From Candidatus Binatus sp. (lineage in GTDB: Bacteria > Desulfobacterota > Binatia > Binatales > Binataceae), in NCBI RefSeq assembly GCF_036567905.1, contig NZ_DATCTO010000077.1:1-64000 (forward strand): 64,000 nucleotides of DNA, in the 5' to 3' direction. Position 1 is the stretch's first letter. Each line of letters opens with the position of its first letter. The position numbers and the translations under genes were made by a program. The notes beneath the pieces are model-generated. The model was not told the DNA's origin and did not search any database. It saw nothing but the letters and a program-made list of their open reading frames with translations. Of the stretch, positions 25,554-34,538 are shown in pieces.

Positions 25554-28241
25554 CTACTTCAACAGCGCGGCGACTTTGGCCAGGGCCTCGTCGAGCTTCG
25601 AGGCGTCGCGGCCGCCCGCCTGCGCCAGCTCCGGCCGCCCGCCGCCGGTGCCGCCGACGATCGGCGCGATCTGCTTGATGATGTCGCCCGCTTTGATCTT
25701 CGCCGTTAGGTCAGCCGTCACCGCGACCAGGATCGCCACCTTGCCCTCGCCCAAGTCGGAGCCGAGCGCGACCACGCAAGAGCCGTGCTTCTGACGCATC
25801 CGATCCGCCATCTCGCGCATCGTGCGCGGATCGACGCCATCGAGCTTGCGCGTCACGACTTTGACGCCGCCGGCCTCGCGCACTTGTTCTTCGGCCTCCG
25901 CGCCGCCGGCGCCCGCGGCCAGCTTCTGCTCCATCGCGCGGAGCTTTTTCTCGAGCTCTTTTTCGCGCGCCAGAAGTTTTTCGAGCCGCTCGACGGCCGC
26001 GCCGTCGCGCGCGCCGAGCTGCGCGCCGATTTCCTCGAGGATCTTCTCGCGCTTGCGAATCATTTCGAGCGCGCCATTCCCCGTCACCGCCTCGATTCTC
26101 CTGACTCCCGCCGCGACGCCCGACTCGGCTTCAAGTTTGAAAACGCCGACGTCGCCGGTGCGCGAGATGTGCGTGCCGCCGCATAGCTCGACCGAAAAAT
26201 CGCCCATCCTGACTACGCGGACGCGGTCGCCGTACTTGTCGCCAAAAAATGCGAGCGCGCCCGCCTTGATTGCGTCGTCGTACGCCATCTCGTCAGTCGT
26301 TACTTCGGCGTTCTCGCGGATACGCGCGTTGATCTCTTCCTCGATCGTCGCCAGCGCGTCGTCCTTGACCGGCCCGGTGTGGGCGAAGTCAAAGCGCAGC
26401 TTGTCGGGATCGACCAGCGAGCCCGCCTGATGCACGGTATTGCCCAGGATGTCGCGCAACGCGTAATGCAGGATGTGCGTGGCGGAATGATTGAGCATCG
26501 TGGCGTCGCGACGGATTCGATCGATCTTGAGCTTGACGCGTGCGCCGCGTGCGAAGTCGCCAGCCTCGCCACGCAGAATCCGCCCGACGTGAACGATGGA
26601 GCCGTCGGACTTGCGTGTGTCCGACACTTCGAGAATTGCGCCTGAGGCGGTCTCGATTACGCCGCGGTCTCCGACCTGGCCGCCGCCCTCGGGATAGAAG
26701 GGCGTCTCCGCGACGACGACCGCTACGTGCTCGCCGTCCTTGCCGTCGGCGGCGAGCACTTCGGACTCGCCGTCGTAGCGGTGATAGCCGACGAATCGCG
26801 ACGCAGTGCCCGCGCCGAGACTGATCTCCGGCGCGCCCGCATCATTTTTGCGGGCGGCGCGTCCGCGCTCTTTCTGCTCGTCCATCAGGCGGTTGAAGCC
26901 CTGCATGTCGATCCCAAGCTGGTTTCGGGAAAGCTCCTCCTCGATGAAATCGACCGGGACGCCGTGAGTATCGTATAAGTCAAAGGCTTCTGACCCAGAA
27001 AGAAAACCTGGGCCCTCTTGCAAGAGGCGCAGGATCTTCGGACGGAGTAACTCTCGCCCTTCATTGATTGTCAGCAATGCCTGTTGCTCAGCTTCATCAA
27101 CAACTCGACGAATTTCATCTCGTGCGGCGATTAGTTCCGGGTATCCGTCGGACATTGCGCGAACTACGGATTCGCATACGAGTCCGAGAAATGGTCCGTC
27201 TATCAGGATCATTTGACCGTGCCGAACCGCGCGCCGAATCAGTTTCTTCAGAACGTACTCCACTTTGTCGTTGCCCGGCCGTACACCATCGGAAATGAGG
27301 AAGGTGATTGACCGGGCATGATCCGCGATCGCTCGTATGTGTATATACGCGTCCGCCACGGTCGCGAATTTGATATCTGCGCCATCTGGATGCTGAGCCG
27401 CTAGCCGAGGGTCTAGTGGCTTGGATTGCGCGAGTCGTTCGATCACTTGAATTATTTGCTTGAAGAGGTCGATGTCGTAGTTGCCGAGCAGCTTGCCCTG
27501 TTCCAGCCCCTGCAACACCGCGGCGACGCGCTCCAGGCCCGTCCCCGTATCGACGTGCTTCTTCGCCAGCGGCATCAGCGCGCCCGACGCGTCGCGGTTG
27601 TATTGAATGAAGACGAGATTCGCCAGCTCGATGTATCGCTCGCATCCATCGACGTTAACGCCGCATTTCGTCCCCGGATGGGGCCGGCCGTCGCACGCCG
27701 CCGCGCCGCGATCGATGTGAATCTCCGAGCACGGGCCGCACGGCCCCGTGTCGCCCATCTGCCAGAAATTTTCCTTGTCGAAGCGCAGGACGGGGTTCAG
27801 GAGCACTCCGAGCTTCTTCCAAATCTGCTCGGCCTCGTCGTCGTCCTTATAAACGGTGGCATGGAGCAGCTTCGGATCGATTTCCCAGGTCGTGGTGATG
27901 AGCTCCCAATGCCACCGAATCGCTTCATCCTTGTAATAGTCGCCGAACGACCAGTTGCCGAGCATCTCGAAAAACGTGTGATGGTAAGTGTCGCGGCCGA
28001 CCGCTTCGAGATCGTTATGCTTGCCCGAGATCCGCAGGCATTTCTGACAATTCGCGACGCGCAGGTGCTGCGGCGTGCGCACGCCCAGGAAATAATCCTT
28101 GAACTGCACCATCCCGGCGTTGGTGAATAGCAACGTGGGATCGCCCTTGGGAATCAGCGACGCCGACGGCACAACGGTATGGCCGCGCTCGGCGAAGAAA
28201 TCGAGAAACGATTGGCGAATTTTCGCGGTAGTCCAGCGCAT
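25554..28241 (-). CDS. alaS: Alanyl-tRNA synthetase
   Basis: This 895-aa enzyme has the length and layout of AlaRS: class II catalytic domain from residue 1 (RQSFLDFFAERGHTVVPSASLIP, TLLFTNAGMVQFKDYFLG), editing domain with HSATHILHYALR and CGGTHISRTGDVG, and the C-Ala region ending with GGGRPELAQAGG. It charges tRNA-Ala. The start ATG is at 28239-28241. A roughly 450-base stretch inside the gene (about 26980-27480) has clearly lower GC and different codon choice than both flanks, although the frame is intact. This suggests a recombination patch. Confidence 0.97.
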   Translation of the reverse strand: MRWTTAKIRQSFLDFFAERGHTVVPSASLIPKGDPTLLFTNAGMVQFKDYFLGVRTPQHLRVANCQKCLRISGKHNDLEAVGRDTYHHTFFEMLGNWSFGDYYKDEAIRWHWELITTTWEIDPKLLHATVYKDDDEAEQIWKKLGVLLNPVLRFDKENFWQMGDTGPCGPCSEIHIDRGAAACDGRPHPGTKCGVNVDGCERYIELANLVFIQYNRDASGALMPLAKKHVDTGTGLERVAAVLQGLEQGKLLGNYDIDLFKQIIQVIERLAQSKPLDPRLAAQHPDGADIKFATVADAYIHIRAIADHARSITFLISDGVRPGNDKVEYVLKKLIRRAVRHGQMILIDGPFLGLVCESVVRAMSDGYPELIAARDEIRRVVDEAEQQALLTINEGRELLRPKILRLLQEGPGFLSGSEAFDLYDTHGVPVDFIEEELSRNQLGIDMQGFNRLMDEQKERGRAARKNDAGAPEISLGAGTASRFVGYHRYDGESEVLAADGKDGEHVAVVVAETPFYPEGGGQVGDRGVIETASGAILEVSDTRKSDGSIVHVGRILRGEAGDFARGARVKLKIDRIRRDATMLNHSATHILHYALRDILGNTVHQAGSLVDPDKLRFDFAHTGPVKDDALATIEEEINARIRENAEVTTDEMAYDDAIKAGALAFFGDKYGDRVRVVRMGDFSVELCGGTHISRTGDVGVFKLEAESGVAAGVRRIEAVTGNGALEMIRKREKILEEIGAQLGARDGAAVERLEKLLAREKELEKKLRAMEQKLAAGAGGAEAEEQVREAGGVKVVTRKLDGVDPRTMREMADRMRQKHGSCVVALGSDLGEGKVAILVAVTADLTAKIKAGDIIKQIAPIVGGTGGGRPELAQAGGRDASKLDEALAKVAALLK

Positions 28242-28296
28242 GAACTTTTAATTGTAGCCGGGGAAGGGTAAATCACTCAATTGATTGAATGTGAAA

Positions 28297-28387
28297 GCAG
28301 GGGTGACCCCTGGCCGTTGGCACGGCTGGCCAGTATTAAATCGCTGCGCTGCCGTCGCCACGGCCAGGGGCTGCGGCCCCTGCACCC
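28297..28387. repeat. Dispersed palindromic repeat, copy B
   Basis: The sequence begins GCAGGGGTGACCCCTGGCCG and ends with CACGGCCAGGGGCTGCGGCC, so its two halves are nearly reverse complements. Its inner part (CAGTATTAAATCGCTGCGCT) is the reverse complement of copy D's inner part. It shares the GCAGGGGTGACCCCTGG start with copy C. Confidence 0.75.
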
Positions 28388-28569
28388 GCAGTGAGAAGAC
28401 GTAAGAATCTGCGCAGCGCATCTTTTCGCGACTACGCGATGGAACAGACCGCTGCGCGCGGGGCGGTCGCTGCGGCGACGACGCAGTGTGAATCGCGAAA
28501 TCCCGTGGACGGTCTTTCGCTCTCAATCGCTGACGGAGAAAAAGATGCATTGCGCAGATTTTTCGATTG

Positions 28570-28645
28570 CCGTTTGCGACGGCAGCGCAGCGATTTAATA
28601 CTGGCCCGTCGTGCCAACGACCAGGGTTTGGGGTGCGGCGAGCGG
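28570..28645. repeat. Dispersed palindromic repeat, degenerate copy D
   Basis: Contains GCGACGGCAGCGCAGCGATT, then TAATACTGG and GTGCCAACGACCAGGG, matching the reverse complement of copy B with some changes. The outer arms are worn. Confidence 0.6.
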
Positions 28646-28680
28646 TTGGCCTGGCGCGAAAGGTCGGCCAAACTGGAGCC

Positions 28681-29661
28681 ATGGACATCAGCATCGACGC
28701 GACCGCCCGCAGCGGAGAGCATTTCTCCTTCACCAATTTTTTTCTTTCCCACAAAGGCGATCTGACGCTGGCCTTTTCGGCGTTCGTTTACCTCGTGAGC
28801 CTGTCAGCGCTGATGCTCACGCATTGGAGAACCTCGTCGGAGATTGCGGTCTCGATGGCGGAGGCGGCGCTGATCGGCGGCCTGTGCGACTATATCGCGC
28901 TCAAGATGATCTTCGAGCGGCGGTGGTACCTGCCCAACTCCGGCGTGCTGCCGCGCAATCGCGCGAAGTTGATCGACGGAATCGCCGCCACTATCGAGAA
29001 CGAATGGCTCACGCCGCAGATGATCGGGCGCAAGCTGAGCGATATGGACCTCGTCGGCCGGCTCGGCTCGTATCTCCAGGAGCTCAAGCTGCACGACGTG
29101 CTGGGACAGGCCGGCCTGGAGCGGATACTGAGCCGGGCGATCGAATACCTCGAATCGCCGGAGAAACGCGATCGGCTTGAAGCCGTCCTCAAGCGGATGC
29201 TGCCGAAAACGGTGACGCGAATCTACGCGGTGATGAATCGGCTCGGCGCGGATTCGATTGGTGCGCGGATCGCGGCGAATTTGCGCAAACGGCTGCCCGA
29301 GCTGCAAAACGATCCCGAGCTTCGCGACACGCTCGAAAGCGCAATTCACGAGTTTGGGATTCAGCTTCATGATCCCGAGAGCTACGCGAATCAATTTGCA
29401 CAGCGATTGATCGACAACCTGGTGCGCAGGACGGTCGAATCAAGCCGCGGTCAGATAACGCAGATGGTCCGCGAGAATCTGGCACGGCTCTCTGACGACC
29501 AGATCAGGATTCAGATTGAATCGAAGACGCGCACGCATCTGGACTGGATTCGCGTCAACGGCGGCCTGTTCGGCGCCTTCTTCGGGCTGCTGTTCGCGCT
29601 ATCGCGAATCCTTTCGCACAACGGCCCCGCAATTCTCGCCCACTTCCACCTGGCGATGTGA
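28681..29661 (+). CDS. DUF445 family membrane protein
   Basis: This 326-aa protein has a membrane segment near residues 28-46, a second hydrophobic stretch with the family-typical GGLCDYIALKMIFERRWYLP, a long helical middle and the C-terminal IRVNGGLFGAFFGLLFALSR membrane segment. This layout is that of DUF445, a family of unknown role. The ATG at 28681 follows GGAG; an open frame upstream from 28567 only covers repeat copy D and is not used. The stop is followed by repeat copy C. Confidence 0.85.
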   Translation: MDISIDATARSGEHFSFTNFFLSHKGDLTLAFSAFVYLVSLSALMLTHWRTSSEIAVSMAEAALIGGLCDYIALKMIFERRWYLPNSGVLPRNRAKLIDGIAATIENEWLTPQMIGRKLSDMDLVGRLGSYLQELKLHDVLGQAGLERILSRAIEYLESPEKRDRLEAVLKRMLPKTVTRIYAVMNRLGADSIGARIAANLRKRLPELQNDPELRDTLESAIHEFGIQLHDPESYANQFAQRLIDNLVRRTVESSRGQITQMVRENLARLSDDQIRIQIESKTRTHLDWIRVNGGLFGAFFGLLFALSRILSHNGPAILAHFHLAM

Positions 29662-29662
29662 G

Positions 29663-29783
29663 GCAGGGGGCAGGGGTGACCCCTGGCCGTGGCGACGGCA
29701 GCGCAGTATTAAGACCCGTTGGCAGGGGCCGCGCCCGCCAACGGCGGGCGGCCTTAATACCGGGTGCAGGGGTCACCCCCTGC
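29663..29783. repeat. Dispersed palindromic repeat, copy C
   Basis: The best-preserved copy. It begins GCAGGGGGCAGGGGTGACCC and ends GGGTGCAGGGGTCACCCCC-TGC, with inner GGCGACGGCAGCGCAGTATT and GGCGGCCTTAATACC. It fills the whole gap between the DUF445 stop and the recA stop codon (29784-29786). Outer arms are perfect inverted repeats over GGGGTGACCCC. Confidence 0.8.
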
Positions 29784-30854
29784 TCAGCCCTTCTTCTTGG
29801 GCGGCGGCGCGGGGGTCTCCGCCGGCTCCTCGAGCGGCGCGCTGGGCGGCAGCGCGACCGGCCTGGCCGCCAGCTTTTCGCGCACCTTGGCTTCGATCTC
29901 GTCGGCCAGCTTCGGATTCGCCTTGAGCAAATCGCGCGCGTTCTCGCGTCCCTGCCCGATCCGCTCGCCATTGTAGGAGTACCAGGCGCCGAGCTTCTCG
30001 ATGATATTGTGCTCGCTGGCCATATCGACCAGCTCGCCTTCCTTCGAAATCCCGGTGCCGTACAGGATGTCGAACTCGGCCTCGCGAAACGGCGGCGCGA
30101 CCTTGTTCTTCACCACTTTGACTTTGGTCCGCGAGCCGATCACTTCGGTCGCGTTCTTGATCGTGCCGATTCGCCGGATATCGATTCTCACCGACGAATA
30201 AAACTTGAGCGCGTTGCCGCCGGAGGTCGTCTCCGGATTCCCGAACATCACGCCAATCTTCATCCGGATCTGGTTGATGAAGATAACGATGGTGCGCGAG
30301 CGCGATATGATCGACGTAAGCTTGCGCAGCGCTTGCGACATCAGGCGCGCCTGCAGCCCCATCTGCGGCTCGCCCATCTCGCCTTCGATTTCCGCGCGCG
30401 GCACCAGCGCCGCCACCGAGTCTATTACCAGCACGTCGATCGCGCCCGATTGCACCAGCGTCTCCGTGATCTCCAGCGCCTGCTCGCCGTTGTCGGGCTG
30501 CGAGATGAGCAGGTCCTCGACCTTGACCCCGAGCTTGCGCGCGTAGGCCGCGTCGAGCGCGTGTTCCGCGTCGATAAACGCGCAGGTGCCGCCGGTCTTC
30601 TGCGCTTCCGCGATACATTCCAGCGCCAGCGTCGTCTTGCCCGACGATTCCGGGCCGTAGATTTCGACCACGCGCCCGCGCGGCAATCCACCCACGCCCA
30701 GTGCGAGGTCGAGTCCGAGCGAGCCGGTCGATACGACCGCGATATCGGCCGAAATCGCCTGCTCGCCGAGCTTCATGATCGAGCCCTTGCCGAACTGTTT
30801 CTCGATTTGGCTCAACGCCAGGTCGAGCGCTTTACTTTTGATCTCTATCGCCAT
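29784..30854 (-). CDS. recA: Recombinase A
   Basis: This 356-aa protein is RecA: Walker [10 protein letters not shown] at 67-75, [23 protein letters not shown], Walker [16 protein letters not shown] with [18 protein letters not shown], and the L2 loop [19 protein letters not shown] with GGNALKFY. It forms the filament on single-stranded DNA for strand exchange and SOS signalling. The C-terminus is Pro-rich and Lys-rich rather than acidic. Upstream are thpR and the DsbA-like gene on the same strand. No convincing LexA box was seen by eye before the ATG at 30852-30854. Confidence 0.98.
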   Translation of the reverse strand: MAIEIKSKALDLALSQIEKQFGKGSIMKLGEQAISADIAVVSTGSLGLDLALGVGGLPRGRVVEIYGPESSGKTTLALECIAEAQKTGGTCAFIDAEHALDAAYARKLGVKVEDLLISQPDNGEQALEITETLVQSGAIDVLVIDSVAALVPRAEIEGEMGEPQMGLQARLMSQALRKLTSIISRSRTIVIFINQIRMKIGVMFGNPETTSGGNALKFYSSVRIDIRRIGTIKNATEVIGSRTKVKVVKNKVAPPFREAEFDILYGTGISKEGELVDMASEHNIIEKLGAWYSYNGERIGQGRENARDLLKANPKLADEIEAKVREKLAARPVALPPSAPLEEPAETPAPPPKKKG

Positions 30855-31007
30855 CGAATGTGTCCATGCGGGATATGTTTATCGTGATGCGAATCTTGCC
30901 ACAAACTCGCGTCGATAGCTCTATCCGCGCCGGCGCTCGCGTCCACAGGGGTGTTGAGCAGACGGCGCCGGTGTTGCCAAAAGACCAAAGGGCGGCACTG
31001 CGACCCG

Positions 31008-31649
31008 CTAACGCGACTGGAACAGAAACGTCGCGAGCGCTTCGTAGCTGGATCCGTCGGGCCCCAGATGGCTGCGGTAGAGCGTGATCGATTCGATCCT
31101 CGAGACGCCGAACTCGCGCTCCCGCGCCGCGTGTAGCGCCTGGCGAATTTTGCCCGCAAGCGGCTGATCGCCAACCCGCCCGATCGTCAGATGCCCGCTC
31201 CAGCGCCGCTTCTCGCGCTCGAATCCATACTCAGCCGCGACCGTCTCCACCCGCGCGGCCAGCGCGCCAAGCACCCCCGATTCCACACTATGCAATCCCA
31301 CCCAAATCGTGCGCGGATGGTCGAGGTCGGGGAACGCGCCGACGCCGGACGCGGCGACCTCGAATGGCGCCGTCCTGGTCGCGAGCTGATGAAGCCCGGC
31401 GGTGAGCCGCTGCAATCGATGCGAATCCACTGCCGGTCCCAGAAACTTGAGCGTGATATGCAGATTTGCCCGCGGCACCCATCGGACACCGTCGCGCGGA
31501 CGCTTCAGCTCGTCGATCGTCTCCGCCACCGAGTGCTCGACCTGCTCGTTCATCCGGACTGCGACGAACGCGCGCACTCCCCCGGCTTCGTGCTGCCCGA
31601 GGTCGTCGCGCAGATGCGCTGGTACCTGATCTTCCGCCCAATGCGTCAT
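31008..31649 (-). CDS. thpR: RNA 2',3'-cyclic phosphodiesterase
   Basis: This 213-aa 2H phosphoesterase has both HxTx motifs, HITLKFLG and HLTIGRVG. It also has the family pattern VRAFVAVRMN...VRWVPRANLHITLKFLG and HPRTIWVGL. It opens 2',3'-cyclic phosphate ends of RNA. The first 24 residues before VRAFVAV are not typical, so the GTG at 31575-31577 may be the real start. The recA gene lies 153 bases downstream, a frequent neighbourhood. Confidence 0.92.
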   Translation of the reverse strand: MTHWAEDQVPAHLRDDLGQHEAGGVRAFVAVRMNEQVEHSVAETIDELKRPRDGVRWVPRANLHITLKFLGPAVDSHRLQRLTAGLHQLATRTAPFEVAASGVGAFPDLDHPRTIWVGLHSVESGVLGALAARVETVAAEYGFEREKRRWSGHLTIGRVGDQPLAGKIRQALHAAREREFGVSRIESITLYRSHLGPDGSSYEALATFLFQSR

Positions 31650-31665
31650 TCGATCCTGATTGAAA

Positions 31666-32307
31666 TTAAGTTGAGCTGCCCGATACTTCGTTTAAGTCCC
31701 CGCCGGCTCCCACCGCCAGCTCATGCTCGACCAGAGGCAGCCGATCGTTGCCGAAGAACATCGATCCCTCGACGAACATCGTTGGCGATCCAAAACCGCC
31801 GCGCGCGATCAGCTCCTCGACGTTCTCGCGCAGCCTGGCCTTGTACTCATCGGAGGCGATCTTGGTGAAAAATTCTTTTTCGTCGAGGCCCGTTGCGCGC
31901 ACGATTTCGCGCAGTACGCCGTCCTTGCTGATGTCCTTGTCTTCCCCCCAATAGCTCTCGAACACGTGCCGGGAGTAATGCGCAATTACCCGATGCTCGT
32001 TGGCGACGAACGCACCACGCATCGCCTTGACTGAATTGACCGGGAACACCGTAGGGTTGCCGATCTTGAGGCCGTAGAATCGCGCCCAGTCGGCCAGATC
32101 CTTGACGTAGTACCGGGCCTTGGCCGGAACCGGCCTGGCGCGACTTTCGTACACCGAAGGATTGACCGTGTTGAACAGGCCGCCCACCAGGATCGGCCGC
32201 CAGATCAGTTCCGCATCGTGGCGCCGCGCGACGTCCTCGATCTTGGTGAACGCCAGGTATGTCCACGGGCTCGAGCAGTCGTAGAAAAATTCGAGCTTCT
32301 TGGGCAT
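31666..32307 (-). CDS. DsbA-family oxidoreductase, 2-hydroxychromene-2-carboxylate isomerase type
   Basis: This 213-aa protein starts MPKKLEFFYDCSSPWTYLAF, the N-terminal thioredoxin-fold segment of HCCA isomerases and kappa-class GSTs. It has RPILVGGLFNTVN, KIGNPTVFPVNSVKAMRGAF and GFGSPTMFVEGSMFFGNDRL, which holds the cis-Pro-like loop. Such enzymes use glutathione to isomerise aromatic breakdown products or act as disulfide oxidoreductases. The start at 32305-32307 follows GGGGGA; an open frame upstream is not family-like. It ends 16 bases before thpR. Confidence 0.88.
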   Translation of the reverse strand: MPKKLEFFYDCSSPWTYLAFTKIEDVARRHDAELIWRPILVGGLFNTVNPSVYESRARPVPAKARYYVKDLADWARFYGLKIGNPTVFPVNSVKAMRGAFVANEHRVIAHYSRHVFESYWGEDKDISKDGVLREIVRATGLDEKEFFTKIASDEYKARLRENVEELIARGGFGSPTMFVEGSMFFGNDRLPLVEHELAVGAGGDLNEVSGSST

Positions 32308-32357
32308 CGTCCGATTCCCCCGGTTCGATAGTAGCTCAGTGAGCCACGCTCGAACCA

Positions 32358-33359
32358 TCATTTTTGCGCACTCTCGACTCCGTCCTTGCCATCGATCTTG
32401 ATCAAGTCCGCCCGCACGTACCCGATGAACGCCTGCGCCTCGATCCGCAGCGGCAGATGGCGCTCGTCCGCCGATATCCACAACACCGTTGCGTGCGCCT
32501 GACTGCGCAGCTCGCCGTCGCTGACGTACCAGACGTCGGGCACGATGCGCCATGCGTCGAAGTCGCCGATCGAGAGGTGAATCTTCTCGCGCTTTTCGAC
32601 CTCAAATGCGAAAACATAGCGCTGGCTGCCGCTGAACACGTCGAAGGCATAGGTCTTGCCCGGCTCGAACTTCTGCGTCAGCGCCATCATCGCGCCCGAA
32701 ATCGGTCCCCACGGATCTGACGCGATGAACTCCTTGCTCTGCGTTCCTTTGTGATTCTTCTTCGTCATCGTGACCATCTGCGCGGGCCGATCCATGGTCA
32801 CGTCGTAGTAATTGAGCCGCGATTTTTCGTGTTGGACCAAATAAACACCGCTGGTGTGGAGCGTGTCATCGGCCATGCTCTCCCGCATGTAGTCGCGCAT
32901 TTTGTAGAACACATCCACAAACGGGTTGGTCTCGATCCAGATTTCCCCAATCCATCGCGAAGGATCTTTCGGCCCTTTGTGGAACTCGAGGCGCGCCTGC
33001 GCCGCCGGAATCCCAACCCACGACGCCTGGTAGATCAACTGCTCGCCGTCGTGAAACGGTATCGGCCCCGGTTTGTACGCCGGAACCTTCGCCTTGACCT
33101 GCGGCGGCAGCGCCATCGGGGTCGGCGCCGGTGTCGGCAAATGGCGATGCATGAGTGGGTGCGCCGGCCGAGGCTGTGCCGGCGGATCCGAATACGATGG
33201 GCCGAATGCCAGTATCGGCGCCGCGATAGCGACCGCGCCGGCGGCGACTATAATGAGCATGAACGCGGCGGCGATAATGCTCGCCGGCGCATCGCCACGA
33301 ACATTCCCGCGCCTCGCCCCGGCGCCGAGCTTCCTTGCAATACCTCTCATTATCACCAA
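32358..33359 (-). CDS. DUF3108 domain protein, membrane-anchored
   Basis: This 333-aa protein has a membrane or signal segment at about residues 26-50, a Pro-rich linker (80-110) and a DUF3108 domain from about 112. The domain includes IPFHDGEQLIYQASWVGIPAAQARLEF, with later DPWGPISGAMMALTQKFEPGKTYAFDVFSGSQRY and LWISADERHLPLRIEA. The family is predicted to be periplasmic beta-rich and of unknown role. It ends 50 bases before the DsbA-like gene and diverges from the HEAT gene. Confidence 0.85.
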   Translation of the reverse strand: MVIMRGIARKLGAGARRGNVRGDAPASIIAAAFMLIIVAAGAVAIAAPILAFGPSYSDPPAQPRPAHPLMHRHLPTPAPTPMALPPQVKAKVPAYKPGPIPFHDGEQLIYQASWVGIPAAQARLEFHKGPKDPSRWIGEIWIETNPFVDVFYKMRDYMRESMADDTLHTSGVYLVQHEKSRLNYYDVTMDRPAQMVTMTKKNHKGTQSKEFIASDPWGPISGAMMALTQKFEPGKTYAFDVFSGSQRYVFAFEVEKREKIHLSIGDFDAWRIVPDVWYVSDGELRSQAHATVLWISADERHLPLRIEAQAFIGYVRADLIKIDGKDGVESAQK

Positions 33360-33389
33360 TAATTCTGGCCGATTGCGGAGGTGCGGGAA

Positions 33390-34178
33390 ATGACTAGCAC
33401 GCGAAATTTATTTGCGGTCTTCGCGCTTGGCGTCGCTCTTGCGGTACCACACCTCGCCTTTGCGCAGTATGGCGGCCAGGGATTGGGCAGCGCTCTCAGT
33501 TCCAGTCCAATGTCGCATCAGGGGCAAGTGAAACCCGGCGTTGACGATATGACGAATCGGGCGATGCAGGAAACGCCGTTCAAGATCATCAAAGACGTAA
33601 AGCTGGGCCTCAAGGACGCCGACCCCGTCGCGCGCGTCGCCGAACTGGAGAAACTCCGCTTTCTGCAGGATCCGGAAGTCAACCAGATCCTGATGACCTC
33701 GCTGTCCGACCCCGACGTGCGGGTCAAGATCAAGGCCGTCGATATCCTCGGCGCGCGTGAAGCCAATGAGTCCGTGCCGCCGATGTCCTCGATGCTATTC
33801 CTGCGTTCCACCGAGCCCATCGTCAAGCTGCATCTGGTGGCGGCGCTTGGCAGGATCGGCGATGCGCAAGGCGCGGTGCCCGTCATGCAGTATCTCGGCG
33901 AAGATCAGGACGAGCGCGGCCGCGGCACCGCCGTCTTCGCCCTTGGCGAGATCGGAAGCGACAAGGCCGTTGGGCTGCTGAACACGGTCGTTGCCGAGGA
34001 TCAAAGCCCGATAGTCCGTCGCCTCGCGAAGGAAGCGCTGCAAAAGGTCAGCGGCGAGATGCCGACCGAGCGCGCCAAGACTGTTGCTTCCAATTCGAGC
34101 AAGCAAAACGAGCCGACCGACCAGAAACTCGCCAAACTGCGCGAGATGGACAAGAAGATGTCGGACGCGGAGCGCTGA
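33390..34178 (+). CDS. Secreted HEAT-repeat protein
   Basis: This 262-aa protein has a signal peptide (NLFAVFALGVALAVPHLAFAQ, cleavage after about residue 23). HEAT/PBS-lyase-type repeats follow between about 60 and 220: ADPVARVAELEKLRFLQDPEVNQILMTSLSDPDVRVKIKAVDILGA, then LVAALGRIGDAQGAVPVMQYL and GTAVFALGEIGSDKAVGLL. The tail is charged. It is a probable periplasmic protein-binding scaffold; partner unknown. The ATG at 33390 is chosen because GGAGGTG lies 6 bases upstream. Confidence 0.85.
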   Translation: MTSTRNLFAVFALGVALAVPHLAFAQYGGQGLGSALSSSPMSHQGQVKPGVDDMTNRAMQETPFKIIKDVKLGLKDADPVARVAELEKLRFLQDPEVNQILMTSLSDPDVRVKIKAVDILGAREANESVPPMSSMLFLRSTEPIVKLHLVAALGRIGDAQGAVPVMQYLGEDQDERGRGTAVFALGEIGSDKAVGLLNTVVAEDQSPIVRRLAKEALQKVSGEMPTERAKTVASNSSKQNEPTDQKLAKLREMDKKMSDAER

Positions 34179-34538
34179 CCGCGCCCCTGCGCGCCCGCGA
34201 TTGTTCCCCTTCTGAGATTACCTCGCCCGTTATCATACGTGAGAGGAGGCCGGCCGCTTGTCGGCCGCAGTGAGGGTGCCGCCCCCGCGTCGATCGCAAC
34301 CCTCGCGATGGTCGAGAATGGACGCCGGGAGAGGCTTTCACCGAAGGCTCGTGGACATCGGCGGTGAGATGGTATACGGCTCCAACGCCGGCGGCTCAGT
34401 GTGCGCCCAACCGATCGATTTCCGAAAGTAGAAGGGCGCAGGAAAGGAGCAACCGGAGTCAGAAACACGGAATCAGAATGTTACCGTCGAAAGTCGTAGC
34501 GACGACGGCTATGAAGCTGGGCTCCGGGTAAAAGACGG
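34179..34538. other. Intergenic region, nothing recognised
   Basis: These 360 bases lie between convergent genes. A GC-rich inverted repeat (CGGCCG-CTTGT-CGGCCG, near 34251-34267) could form a hairpin without a clear T-run. No gene, RNA or repeat shared with the rest of the window is seen. Confidence 0.5.

Larger units (their letters stand above)
28242..28680. other. Divergent intergenic region with two repeat copies
   Basis: The 439 bases between alaS and the DUF445 gene hold repeat copy B (28297-28387) and a degenerate copy D (28570-28645) in opposite orientation, with about 180 bases between them. Short frames on both strands here only reflect the repeats. No RNA gene was recognised. Confidence 0.6.

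Noticed and set aside
28248..28754. 168-residue minus-strand frame
   Set aside because: Its sequence is mostly translation of repeat copies B and D plus antisense to the DUF445 start.
30855..31007. LexA/SOS box before recA
   Set aside because: No convincing palindromic operator of a known type was seen; only a search with lineage-specific models could decide.
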